8,116 nucleotides of DNA from ZC4RG20 sp964553875 (GCA_964553875.1 CAZKNH010000160.1:1-8116), one strand, 5' to 3'. Counted from the stretch's first letter, positions 1 through 7,277 are shown. Made by a program: numbers and translations. Notes: a model not told the origin generated them from the sequence alone.

Positions 1-541
<541 letters not shown>

Positions 542-561
<20 letters not shown>

Positions 562-1114
562 GGGATCGACTGTCGCTCGCTTCCGCGAAAGCGCCGGCCG
601 CGGCGCTGACGGGGACGACGAGCTCGACGAGACCCCCGACGACGGCTCGTCGTCGGGGGCGGACGAGGCGGCCGAGTGCGAGCGGCGCGCGGTCGCGCTG
701 CTTGCCCGCCGCGAGCACAGCCGCCGCGAGCTCGAGCGCAAGCTCGCCGTGCGCGGCTTCGGGGCGGGGATCGTCGCCGAAACGCTCGATCGGCTGGAAC
801 AAAAGGGGCTCCTCAGCAGTCAGCGTTTCATATCCGGCTTCATCACGTCGCGGGCAGAGCGCGGCTCGGGTCCCGCGAAGATCCGCGCGGAGCTCGCGCA
901 GCGCGGAATCCGGCCGGACGAGGCCGCCGCCGCGATCGCGGCGGCCGACGTGGATTGGACGGCGCTCGCGCGCCGCGTACGCATGAAGCGTTTCGGCGGG
1001 CCGCCGCCGCGCGACTACGCCGAGCGCGTGCGGCAGGCGCGATTCCTCCACGGCCGCGGGTTCGAGCCCGAGCATATCGACGCGGCACTGGAAGTCGGCG
1101 CCGATTCGGATTAG
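542..1114 (+). CDS. recX: RecX regulatory protein (RecA modulator)
   Basis: RecX binds RecA filaments in the cytoplasm and limits their extension and activity. The 190-residue product has the family's tandem three-helix layout: a first repeat with HSRRELERKL (59-68), a second with FITSRAERGSGPAKIRAELAQRGI-like sequence (about 100-123), and a C-terminal repeat ending near HIDAALE. Family members are usually about 150-170 residues. The excess is an N-terminal low-complexity stretch (about 1-42), basic at first, then acidic and serine-rich. The GTG start at 542 is chosen because no ATG, GTG or TTG lies in frame between it and the conserved core; a GAGG at 532-535 sits 6 bases upstream. The gene overlaps recA by 20 bases, so it is probably cotranscribed and translationally coupled with recA. 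A strong hairpin at 633-659 lies in its 5' coding region. Confidence 0.93.
633..659 (+). other. Strong 12-bp hairpin inside the recX 5' coding region
   Basis: CCCCCGACGACG (633-644) and CGTCGTCGGGGG (648-659) are perfect reverse complements around the 3-base loop GCT. The hairpin encodes residues 31-40 of RecX, within the poorly conserved N-terminal stretch, and lies 72 bases after the recA stop. No T-run follows, so it is not a standard intrinsic terminator. It could slow polymerase or ribosomes and lower recX output relative to recA. That role is inference; repetitive Asp/Ser codons in GC-rich DNA could also produce it by chance. Confidence 0.6.
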
Positions 1115-1123
1115 CGTGCTCAA

Positions 1124-1153
1124 CCCGCCGTCCCGCGGCGCCGCGACGGCGGG
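1124..1153 (+). terminator. Probable intrinsic terminator after recX
   Basis: CCCGCCGTC (1124-1132) pairs perfectly with GACGGCGGG (1145-1153) across a 12-base GC-rich loop, followed by the pyrimidine-rich CTTCTTCC. It starts 10 bases after the recX stop and lies before alaS, where recA-recX transcription would be expected to end. The T-tract is interrupted, so termination may be partial and alaS may receive some read-through. Confidence 0.65.
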
Positions 1154-1190
1154 CTTCTTCCACGAATCGACAGGATAGTCACCGAACACC

Positions 1191-3803
1191 ATGAGCTTAT
1201 CGAGCAACGAGCTGCGCCGGACGTTCCTGCGCTACTTCGAGGCGCGCGGCCACGAGATCGTGCCGAGCTCCCCGCTCGTGCCGGCGAACGACCCGACCCT
1301 GCTCTTCACGAACGCGGGCATGGTGCAGTTCAAGGACGTGTTCCTCGGCCGCGAGAAGCGCGCGATTCCGCGCGCGGCGACCGCGCAGCGCTGCGTCCGG
1401 GCCGGCGGCAAGCACAACGACCTCGAGAAGGTCGGCTACACCGCGCGCCACCATACGTTCTTCGAGATGCTCGGCAACTTCAGCTTCGGTGACTACTTCA
1501 AGCGCGAAGCGATCCGCTACGCGTGGGAGTTCGTCACGAAAGAGCTCTCGCTCCCGCCCGAGCGGCTCTGGTGCACGGTCTACGAGCAGGACGACGAAGC
1601 CGCGCGGATCTGGCTCGACGAGATCGGCATCGATCCGAACCGTTTCTCGCGGATGGGCGAGAAGGACAACTTCTGGTCGATGGGCGACACGGGGCCGTGC
1701 GGTCCGTGCACCGAGATCTTCTACGACCACGGCCCGGAGATCCCCGGCGGGCCGCCGGGCTCGCCGGACGAGGACGGCGACCGCTACATCGAGATCTGGA
1801 ACCTGGTCTTCATGCAGTTCGACCGGAACGAGCAGGGCGTGCTGACGCCGCTGCCGAAGCCGTCCGTCGACACCGGCATGGGCCTCGAGCGCACTGCCGC
1901 GGTGCTGCAGGGCGTGCACTCGAACTACGAGATCGACCTGTTCCGCGGGCTCATCGCGGCGGCGGCGGAGGCGACCGGGACGAGCGATCTCGAGAGCAAG
2001 TCGCTGCGCGTGATCGCCGACCACATTCGCGCGTGCGCGTTCCTGATCGCGGACGGTGTGCTGCCCGGCAACGAGGGCCGCGGCTACGTGCTGCGGCGCA
2101 TCATCCGGCGAGCGATCCGCCACGGCTACAAGCTCGGGCAGGACAAGCCGTTCTTTCACACGCTGGTCGCGCCGCTCGAGCGCGAAATGGGCGAGGCGTA
2201 CCCCGAGCTCGTCCAGCGCCGGGCGCACGTCGAGCGCGTGCTGCACCAGGAGGAGCTGCGTTTCGCCGAGACGCTCGCGCAGGGGATGCGGCTCCTCGAG
2301 GACGCGATCGCGGGCCTGAAGGACGGCGAGGTCATTCCCGGCGAGACGGTTTTCCGCCTCTACGACACGTACGGCTTCCCGGTTGACCTGACGGCCGACG
2401 TCGCTCGCGAGCGGGGCCTCGCGATCGACGAGCCCGGGTTCGAGCGCGAGATGGCCGCGCAGCGCGAGCGCGCCCGCAAGGCGAGCCGGTTCGGGATGGT
2501 GCGCGGCCAAGGGCCGACGCTCGACCAGCCGACCGAGTTCCACGGCTACGACACGCTCGAGCTCGACGGCACGGTCACGGCGCTCTACGACGCCGACGGC
2601 CATCCCGTCGAGCGGCTCGCCGACGGGGCGCGCGGAACGGTCGTGCTCGACCGCACGCCGTTCTACGCGGAGAGCGGCGGGCAGGTCGGCGACACCGGCA
2701 CGCTCGCGGGCGACGCGGGCGAGTTCCGCGTCGATGACACGCAGAAGCTCGGCGCCGCATACGGCCACGTCGGCCAGGTTACCCGCGGCACGCTCGAGGT
2801 CGGGGCCCGGCTCCATGCGAAGGTCGACGGCGAGCGGCGCCAGGCGATTCGTCTCAACCACTCGGCGACGCACCTGCTTCATTCCGCGCTCCGCCGCGTG
2901 CTCGGCGAGCACGTGCAGCAGAAGGGGTCGCTCGTCGCGCCCGATCGGCTGCGCTTCGACTTCTCGCACTACGAGGCGGTCAAGCCGGAGGAGCTCGCGG
3001 CGATCGAGAAGCTCGTCAACGACGAGATCCGCCGCAACGTCGACGCCGAGATCCGCGAGATGTCGTACGACGAGGCGATCGCGTCCGGCGCGCTCGCGTT
3101 CTTCGGCGACAAGTACGGCGACCGGGTGCGCGTGCTCAGGCTCGGCGACTTCTCGACCGAGCTCTGCGGCGGCACGCACGTTCGCCGCTCGGGCGATATC
3201 GGTCTCTTCAAGATCGTGTCGGAGAGCGGCGTCGCGGCGGGCGTGCGCCGGATCGAGGCCGTCACCGGGCAAGGCGCGCTCGATTTCGTCGCGGCGAACG
3301 AGCGGCTGCTCAAGGGCGTCGCCGGGCTCGTGCGCGGCGGTCGTGACGAGGTCGTCGACAAGGTCTCGCAGCTGATCGAGCGGAACCGCGCGCTGGAGCG
3401 GGAGGTGCAGAAGCTCAAGGCGCAGCTCGCGTCGGGCGGCGGCGGCCGGGACCTGCTCGACGAGGCGACCGAGATCGGCGGCATCAAGGTGCTCGTCGCG
3501 CGCGTCGACGGCGTCGACAACCAGGCGCTGCGGGACACGGTCGACCGGCTTCGGGATCGGCTCGGCTCGGGGGTCGTCGTGCTCGGCTCGGCCGACGGCG
3601 ACAAGGTCCGGCTCGTCGCGGGTGTCACGAAGGACCTGACGGCGCGGGTCGCGGCCGGGGATCTGGTCCGCGTGGCCGCCGAGCAGGTCGGCGGCAAGGG
3701 GGGCGGCCGGCCGGATTTCGCGCAGGCCGGGGGTAACCGTCCGGATCGCCTAGACCAGGCGCTCGATTCCGTCAAGTCTCAAATCGCGGGATTGTCGCAA
3801 TAA
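1191..3803 (+). CDS. alaS: Alanine--tRNA ligase
   Basis: AlaRS charges tRNA-Ala with alanine in the cytoplasm and hydrolyses mischarged Ser- and Gly-tRNA-Ala. The 870 residues match the usual length (E. coli 876). The class II catalytic domain comes first: FTNAGMVQFKD (39-49), then RHHTFFEMLGNFSFGDYFK in motif 2, and motif 3 DTGMGLER (227-234). The tRNA-recognition region includes GNEGRGYVLRRIIRRAIRHG. The editing domain has the zinc ligands HSATH (His557, His561) and CGGTH (Cys659, His663). A coiled-coil-like linker near 731-750 leads to the C-terminal DHHA1 (C-Ala) domain, ending with VGGKGGGRPDFAQAGG (833-848). All key residues are present. The ATG is the natural start by family alignment, although the only purine-rich element upstream, AGGA at 1172-1175, is rather distant. 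It lies between recX and csrA, as usual in gammaproteobacteria; lysC, which separates alaS from csrA in pseudomonads, is absent. Confidence 0.99.
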   Translation: MSLSSNELRRTFLRYFEARGHEIVPSSPLVPANDPTLLFTNAGMVQFKDVFLGREKRAIPRAATAQRCVRAGGKHNDLEKVGYTARHHTFFEMLGNFSFGDYFKREAIRYAWEFVTKELSLPPERLWCTVYEQDDEAARIWLDEIGIDPNRFSRMGEKDNFWSMGDTGPCGPCTEIFYDHGPEIPGGPPGSPDEDGDRYIEIWNLVFMQFDRNEQGVLTPLPKPSVDTGMGLERTAAVLQGVHSNYEIDLFRGLIAAAAEATGTSDLESKSLRVIADHIRACAFLIADGVLPGNEGRGYVLRRIIRRAIRHGYKLGQDKPFFHTLVAPLEREMGEAYPELVQRRAHVERVLHQEELRFAETLAQGMRLLEDAIAGLKDGEVIPGETVFRLYDTYGFPVDLTADVARERGLAIDEPGFEREMAAQRERARKASRFGMVRGQGPTLDQPTEFHGYDTLELDGTVTALYDADGHPVERLADGARGTVVLDRTPFYAESGGQVGDTGTLAGDAGEFRVDDTQKLGAAYGHVGQVTRGTLEVGARLHAKVDGERRQAIRLNHSATHLLHSALRRVLGEHVQQKGSLVAPDRLRFDFSHYEAVKPEELAAIEKLVNDEIRRNVDAEIREMSYDEAIASGALAFFGDKYGDRVRVLRLGDFSTELCGGTHVRRSGDIGLFKIVSESGVAAGVRRIEAVTGQGALDFVAANERLLKGVAGLVRGGRDEVVDKVSQLIERNRALEREVQKLKAQLASGGGGRDLLDEATEIGGIKVLVARVDGVDNQALRDTVDRLRDRLGSGVVVLGSADGDKVRLVAGVTKDLTARVAAGDLVRVAAEQVGGKGGGRPDFAQAGGNRPDRLDQALDSVKSQIAGLSQ

Positions 3804-3835
3804 CAGGGAAATCTGAGACCAGCATCGCAAAAACA

Positions 3836-3863
3836 GTGACAGACCCAATAAATGCATTAGTAT
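3836..3863 (+). promoter_or_regulatory. Candidate sigma70 promoter for csrA
   Basis: GTGACA (3836-3841) matches the -35 consensus at five of six bases. Sixteen bases later TAGTAT (3858-3863) matches the -10 at four of six. The AT-rich spacer stands out in a GC-rich neighbourhood. Transcription from here would give csrA a leader of about 230 bases. The same bases form an inverted repeat, so this may be a structural element instead. A second AT-rich spot, TATAAC at 3924-3929, has no convincing -35. Confidence 0.35.
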
Positions 3864-3873
3864 TGGGGCTGTC
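3838..3873. repeat. Imperfect inverted repeat downstream of alaS
   Basis: The 13-base arms GACAGACCCAATA (3838-3850) and TATTGGGGCTGTC (3861-3873) are reverse complements except at one position. The loop contains the palindrome AATGCATT (3851-3858). It starts 34 bases after the alaS stop. No T-run follows, so a terminator role is uncertain. The left end, AGTGACAGAC, differs by one base from AGTGTCAGAC in the palindrome at 4572-4611, so it could be a decayed relative of that element. Confidence 0.6.
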
Positions 3874-4042
3874 GGGGCCGTCGCGCCACGGGCGGCCCGG
3901 ACCGGGGGACCGGCCAGGAAGCGTATAACGATCATAAAGGGCCGGCCAAGGCCGCGGAGGTTTGAGGGGGAGCGCTTTCGGAAATCACCGGCGCGCTCGT
4001 TGTCCTCGGACTGACGGGCGGCTGCTGGTGCCTCGAAACCGC

Positions 4043-4091
4043 GTCGTACAGGAGTGCGACCGAGGAATCGGCAGCAAAGACCAAGAAGGAG
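4043..4091 (+). promoter_or_regulatory. CsrA-binding sites in the csrA leader (predicted autoregulation)
   Basis: Three GGA motifs lie in the last 56 bases before csrA. GTCGTAC (4043-4049) pairs with GTGCGAC (4054-4060), seven pairs including one G-U, presenting the loop AGGA. Directly adjacent, CCGA (4060-4063) pairs with TCGG (4068-4071) around the loop GGAA; the two stems share base 4060, so they cannot both form completely. The third GGA (4088-4090) is in the Shine-Dalgarno AAGGAG (4086-4091), 7 bases before the ATG. CsrA dimers are known to bind GGA in hairpin loops and to bridge such a site to the Shine-Dalgarno. GTACAGGAGTG also closely resembles the selected CsrA consensus RUACARGGAUGU, lacking one purine. 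Autorepression is inferred. Confidence 0.7.
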
Positions 4092-4098
4092 TTTGGCT

Positions 4099-4311
4099 AT
4101 GCTGATCTTGACCCGGCGAGTGGGGGAGACGGTGGTCATCGGCAACGACGTCACCGTAACCGTTCTGGGCGTGAAGGGAAATCAGGTGCGCCTGGGCGTG
4201 AACGCCCCGAGAGAAGTCGCCGTGCACCGAGAAGAAATCTACGAACGGATCAAACGCGAGCAGGCAGACGAGGAATCTCGGCAGCAGCAAGCGGTGGGCG
4301 CCGCGAGGTAG
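4099..4311 (+). CDS. csrA: Carbon storage regulator CsrA (RsmA)
   Basis: CsrA is a small homodimeric RNA-binding protein that controls translation and stability of many mRNAs for carbon flux, motility and biofilm by binding GGA motifs near ribosome sites. The 70-residue product begins MLILTRRVGETVVIGNDV and continues with TVLGVKGNQVRLGVNAPREV, nearly identical to the E. coli protein. The RNA-contact residues Leu4 and Arg44 are present, with AVHREEIYERI forming the C-terminal helix. The tail after about residue 55 is a variable Gln/Glu/Ala-rich extension. The ATG at 4099 is chosen over an in-frame GTG at 4054 because it begins the conserved protein and follows AAGGAG by 7 bases; the longer version would add 15 unconserved residues. 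Its leader carries predicted CsrA sites. Confidence 0.97.
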   Translation: MLILTRRVGETVVIGNDVTVTVLGVKGNQVRLGVNAPREVAVHREEIYERIKREQADEESRQQQAVGAAR

Positions 4312-4321
4312 CTTTTCTTCC

Positions 4322-4337
4322 GCCGTCGCACGACGGC
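4322..4337 (+). other. Short GC hairpin downstream of csrA
   Basis: GCCGTCG (4322-4328) and CGACGGC (4331-4337) are perfect complements; with a realistic loop the stem is 6 pairs around GCAC. It begins 10 bases after the csrA stop. The T-rich tract (TTTTCTTC) lies before the hairpin rather than after it, so it is not a standard terminator. It may protect the csrA 3' end or weakly terminate. Confidence 0.4.
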
Positions 4338-4420
4338 TCGAGGATGCACGAACGAAGTCCGGATGGGGACCCGGAGGCGGTAGTCTGCATCTACACGTCG
4401 CGAATCCCGACGCCAGCCGC

Positions 4421-4426
4421 TAGAAT
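4421..4426 (+). promoter_or_regulatory. Possible -10 element for the tRNA-Ser gene
   Basis: TAGAAT (five of six to TATAAT) lies 43 bases before the tRNA start, the right range for a short tRNA leader. I see no good -35 hexamer 15-19 bases upstream, so the tRNA may instead be cotranscribed with csrA. Confidence 0.3.
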
Positions 4427-4469
4427 CGCAACTTCACGCGACCGCCGCCGGCCGGCACACACCGATCAC

Positions 4470-4563
4470 GGAGAGGTGGCTGAGTGGTCGAAAGCGCTCC
4501 CCTGCTAAGGGAGTAAGGGTCGAAAAAGGCCCTTCGAGGGTTCGAATCCCTCCCTCTCCGCCA
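4470..4563 (+). tRNA. tRNA-Ser(GCU)
   Basis: This tRNA reads AGC and AGU serine codons. The acceptor stem GGAGAGG (4470-4476) pairs with CCTCTCC (4553-4559), followed by discriminator G and an encoded CCA (4561-4563). The anticodon stem CTCCC (4497-4501)/GGGAG (4509-4513) closes the loop CTGCTAA, with anticodon GCT at 4504-4506. A long variable arm typical of class II serine tRNAs has AAGGG pairing with CCCTT around a GAAAAA loop. The T-arm GAGGG-TTCGAAT-CCCTC is canonical. The total is 94 bases. Its place after csrA matches serV in E. coli. I find no second copy of its 3' end in the window, so there is no sign of an integrated element. Confidence 0.97.
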
Positions 4564-4571
4564 CGATAAAA

Positions 4572-4611
4572 GTGTCAGACACCTTTTTCCGCGGAAAAAG
4601 GTGTCTGACAC
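4572..4611. terminator. Perfect 40-bp palindrome; probable terminator for cysK
   Basis: Two 20-base arms (4572-4591 and 4592-4611) are exact reverse complements with no spacer. Each arm contains the smaller palindrome GTGTC-A-GACAC next to a T5 or A5 run. On the minus strand the hairpin begins 12 bases after the cysK stop and is followed by TTTTATC, the form of an intrinsic terminator. On the plus strand it starts 8 bases after tRNA-Ser but lacks a good trailing T-run, so termination there is less certain. The nested GTGTCAGACAC resembles dispersed palindromic repeats I recall from proteobacterial genomes; that assignment is recollection and inference. Confidence 0.8.
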
Positions 4612-4623
4612 GCTTCGCCGACC

Positions 4624-5580
4624 TCAGCCGAGGCTCGCGAGCCACTCGTCGTCGGAGCCGTCCGGGATATCGTCGAACAGGTACGTGCCGAGATAACGCT
4701 CGCCGGTGTCCGGCAGCATCGCGAGGATGACCGATCCGGCCGGCGCCTTCTCCGCGACCTTGAGCGCCGCGGCGAGCGTTCCCCCCGACGAGATGCCGAC
4801 GAAGATGCCTTCCTCGCGGGCGAGGCGGCGAGCCGTCTGCTTCGCCTCCTCGTCGGTGACCGTGACGAGCTGATCGTAGACGCGCGGGTTCAGCACGTCG
4901 GGCACGAAGTCCGGCGTCCAGCCTTGGATCTTGTGCGGCTTCCACGGCTTGCCGCCGAGGAGGGACGCCTCCGCGGGCTCGGTCGCGACGATCTGCACCT
5001 CCGGGCGCGCGAGCTTGATCATCTCGCCGGCGCCGGTCAGCGTGCCGCCGGTGCCCCATCCGGTGACCCAGTAGTCGAGGCGACGGCCGGCGAAGTCCCG
5101 CAAGATCTCGGGGCCCGTCGTCTGCCGGTGGTACGCGGGATTCGCGGGGTTCTGGAACTGCCGCGCGAGGAACCAGCCGTGCTTCTCGGCAAGCTGCTCA
5201 GCGAGCCGCACCATGCCGGTGCCGCGCTCCGCCGCCGGTGTCAGCAGCACCTTCGCACCGAGCGCGCGCATGATCTTGCGACGCTCGACGGAGAACGTCT
5301 CGACCATCGTCGCGACGAACGGATAGCCGCGTGCCGCGCAGACCATCGCGAGGGCGATGCCGGTATTGCCCGACGTCGCCTCGATCACGGTCTGGCCGGG
5401 CTTCAGCACCCCGCGGCGCTCGGCGTCTTCGATGATCGCGATCGCGAGCCGGTCCTTCACCGAGCCCGCCGGATTGAACGACTCGATCTTCACGTAGATC
5501 GTCGTGTGCTTCGGCGGGATGCGATTCAACTTGACGATCGGCGTGTTGCCGATGGTGTCGAGAATGCTTTCGTAGATCAT
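4624..5580 (-). CDS. cysK: Cysteine synthase A (O-acetylserine sulfhydrylase)
   Basis: This cytoplasmic PLP enzyme makes L-cysteine from O-acetyl-L-serine and sulfide, the last step of sulfate assimilation. The 318 residues match the family length (about 310-325). The PLP lysine is Lys42 in NPAGSVKDR, followed by the substrate loop TSGNTG (69-74), the conserved QFQNPANP (141-148), the phosphate-binding loop GTGGT (176-180), PHKIQG (215-220) and GISSG (262-266), whose Ser265 contacts the PLP nitrogen. Where CysK usually reads MPETMSxERR this protein has MVETFSVERR (92-101), and it ends in an acidic DDEWLASLG, so it may belong to a side branch. CysM is less likely by overall pattern but cannot be excluded. 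The ATG is preceded by GGAAGAG with 7-base spacing. It lies 111 bases downstream of cysG on the same strand, with no obvious terminator between, so cotranscription is plausible. Confidence 0.93.
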   Translation of the reverse strand: MIYESILDTIGNTPIVKLNRIPPKHTTIYVKIESFNPAGSVKDRLAIAIIEDAERRGVLKPGQTVIEATSGNTGIALAMVCAARGYPFVATMVETFSVERRKIMRALGAKVLLTPAAERGTGMVRLAEQLAEKHGWFLARQFQNPANPAYHRQTTGPEILRDFAGRRLDYWVTGWGTGGTLTGAGEMIKLARPEVQIVATEPAEASLLGGKPWKPHKIQGWTPDFVPDVLNPRVYDQLVTVTDEEAKQTARRLAREEGIFVGISSGGTLAAALKVAEKAPAGSVILAMLPDTGERYLGTYLFDDIPDGSDDEWLASLG

Positions 5581-5587
5581 TGCGAGG

Positions 5588-5594
5588 CTCTTCC
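5588..5594 (-). promoter_or_regulatory. Ribosome binding site of cysK
   Basis: On the minus strand GGAAGAG sits 7 bases before the cysK ATG and supports that start. It is part of CTTTGGAAGAGC, which resembles the complement of the direct repeats at 7278 and 7315 (CTTTGGAATAAGC); the shared core is CTTTGGAA. The rest of the gap between cysK and cysG (5595-5691) shows no clear promoter or terminator. Confidence 0.6.
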
Positions 5595-5691
5595 AAAGGG
5601 GGAAATCGGTGCGCTCATCGAGCCGGGCCGCGAAGCATCGAACGGTCGGTCCTGCGCCGGTCGCACGTCGGCTGGGCTGCCGCGGTATGCA

Positions 5692-7131
5692 TCAGCTTAC
5701 ACGAGACACGGCTTGCGCCGCGCGATCGTCGTAGACGTGCACGGTGCCCTGCGCGAACCACGCGAAACGCTCGGCGAGCCGGGCGGTCTCGCCGACGACG
5801 AGCAGTGCCGGCGGCTCCACCGCGAGGCGTTCCGCGGCCTCGGGCAGAAGCCGCAGCACCGTGCGGATCACGCGCTGCGCGTCCGTCGTGCCCTTCTCGA
5901 TGACCGTCGCCGGTGTATCGGGCGCGTGACCGAGGCGGATCAGGTCCGCCGCGATCGTGCCGTAGTGCGCGACGCCCATGTAGAGCGCAAGCGTTTGACC
6001 GGGCCGGAACGACGCGAGGTCGCTCGACGCGTCGTTGTTCTCGTGCCCGGTCGTGATCAAGACCGCGCGCGACACGTTGCGCAACGTGAGCGGGATGCCC
6101 GCGTACGCGGCGCATCCTTCGACGGCGGAGACGCCCGGGACGATCTGGAACGGCAGGCCGGCCGCGACGAGCGCTTCGAGCTCCTCGCCTGCCCGGCCGA
6201 AGACCATGGGGTCGCCGCCCTTCAGCCGGCACACCCGCTTGCCGGAGGACACGAGCTCGACGAGGAGCCGGTTGATCTCTGCCTGCGTGATCGACGGACG
6301 CCCCGGAGTCTTGCCGACCGGGATCAGCTCCGCGTCGCGGCGCGCGAACCTCAAGAGCTCCGGCGCGCCGAGCCGGTCGTACAGCACGACGTCCGCGGCG
6401 GCGAGGAGCTGACGTCCGCGCAGCGTGATCAGGTCCGGATTGCCCGGGCCCGCGCCGACGAGCCAGGCCTCGCCGACCTTCCGTGACGAGGCGGCGCTCC
6501 GGTCGCCGAGGGCTTGCTCGAGCGCGCGCTCGGCGTCGGCATCGCGGCCCGCGTAGCAGTGCTCGGCAATCGGCCCCTCGACGACGTTCTGCCAGAAATG
6601 CCGCCGCTCGTCCGCGTTCGGGATCGCCGCGCGGACCCGCCGCCGCCAGCGCCCGGCGAGGCGCGCGAGCGCGCCGATGCGGGACGGCACGAGGCTCTCG
6701 ACGAGCCCCTTCACGTGCCGTGCGACGACGGGGGAAAGGCCGCCGCTCGAGATCGCGATCGTGACGGGATCGCGGTCGACGATCGCCGGCATGATGAAGG
6801 TCGACCGCGCCGCGTCGTCGACGACGTTGCAGAACCGTCGGGCCCGTTCCGCCGCCGCGGCCGCGCGCGCGTTGACGGCCGGGTCGTCCGTCGCCGCGAC
6901 GACGAGCCAGAAGGGCTCGACGTCGTCGTCCGCGAACGCCCGGCGCTCGAGGATCACGCCGGCGTCCTCGGCGGCGAGCCGCTCGAGGTCTGCCGAGAAC
7001 TCGGGCGCCCGCACGGTCACGCGTGCGCCGGCCTCGCGCAGCAGCCGGGCGCGGCGCTCGGCGACGGCGCCGCCGCCGACGATGAGGCACGGCCGGTCTT
7101 GGAGCGACGCGAAAAGCGGCAGATGATGCAT
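5692..7131 (-). CDS. cysG: Siroheme synthase CysG (fused dehydrogenase/ferrochelatase and methyltransferase)
   Basis: CysG converts uroporphyrinogen III to siroheme, the cofactor of assimilatory sulfite and nitrite reductases: two SAM methylations, NAD-dependent oxidation of precorrin-2, then iron insertion. The 479 residues cover both modules (E. coli 457). The N-terminal Rossmann half has IVGGGAVAERRARLL (17-31), NVVD with the catalytic Asp105, and ISSGGLSPV, where Ser129 matches the regulatory Ser128 of the enterobacterial enzyme. The methyltransferase half has VGAGPG (224-229), YDRL (Asp251), VGK (Lys273), GGDPMVFGR (304-312), PGVSAVEGC and YMG (Met384). The usual LTHR reads LTLR here (347-350). 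The start at 7131 gives MHHLPLF, matching the E. coli start MDHLPIF; the frame stays open upstream to 7359 but that part is unconserved and covers the promoter region. No strong Shine-Dalgarno is seen. It probably heads an operon with cysK and is divergent from cysB. Confidence 0.96.
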   Translation of the reverse strand: MHHLPLFASLQDRPCLIVGGGAVAERRARLLREAGARVTVRAPEFSADLERLAAEDAGVILERRAFADDDVEPFWLVVAATDDPAVNARAAAAAERARRFCNVVDDAARSTFIMPAIVDRDPVTIAISSGGLSPVVARHVKGLVESLVPSRIGALARLAGRWRRRVRAAIPNADERRHFWQNVVEGPIAEHCYAGRDADAERALEQALGDRSAASSRKVGEAWLVGAGPGNPDLITLRGRQLLAAADVVLYDRLGAPELLRFARRDAELIPVGKTPGRPSITQAEINRLLVELVSSGKRVCRLKGGDPMVFGRAGEELEALVAAGLPFQIVPGVSAVEGCAAYAGIPLTLRNVSRAVLITTGHENNDASSDLASFRPGQTLALYMGVAHYGTIAADLIRLGHAPDTPATVIEKGTTDAQRVIRTVLRLLPEAAERLAVEPPALLVVGETARLAERFAWFAQGTVHVYDDRAAQAVSRVS

Positions 7132-7234
7132 TGGCACGTGGGCTTCGCGGGCGGCTTCCTTCCGTGGCTCTCGAGCGTCCTTCGCTGCCGGCCCCGCGAC
7201 CCGGCCGGCGGAACGAGATGACGTTGGCGGGCAC

Positions 7235-7261
7235 GATAAACCGCGATGCCGGGCGGGCCAA
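7235..7261 (-). promoter_or_regulatory. Weak candidate promoter for cysG
   Basis: On the minus strand TTGGCC (7256-7261) and TTTATC (7235-7240) are separated by only 15 bases. Poor hexamers and short spacing are common in activator-dependent promoters. The direct repeats at 7278-7327 would lie roughly 50-100 bases upstream of the implied transcription start, where a LysR-type activator would bind. This is tentative. Confidence 0.25.
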
Positions 7262-7277
7262 GACGAACGCCTTCGGA

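Noticed and set aside
1197..3272. A 691-codon open frame on the minus strand opposite alaS
   Set aside because: It is antisense to a clearly conserved alaS. Long stop-free antisense frames are expected in GC-rich genes, and the translation is Arg/Ala/Val-rich with no recognisable domain.
4054..4098. Longer csrA starting at GTG 4054
   Set aside because: It would add 15 basic unconserved residues and lies within the predicted CsrA-binding hairpins; ATG 4099 has a proper Shine-Dalgarno and starts the conserved protein.
4312..4469. A small RNA gene between csrA and tRNA-Ser
   Set aside because: There is one short hairpin but no convincing promoter-terminator pair and too few GGA loops for a CsrB-like RNA.
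4470..4620. tRNA-Ser as an integration site for a genomic island
   Set aside because: No integrase, no repeat of the tRNA 3' end and no foreign-looking genes follow; the next genes are housekeeping sulfur genes.
4924..6486. A 520-codon plus-strand open frame opposite cysK and cysG
   Set aside because: It crosses two well-supported minus-strand genes, is rich in Arg, Asp and Leu in the manner of shadow frames, and matches no family I recognise.
5615..7261. A second long minus-strand frame (548 codons) over cysG
   Set aside because: It is the neighbouring frame of cysG, extremely Arg-rich, and has none of the CysG motifs.
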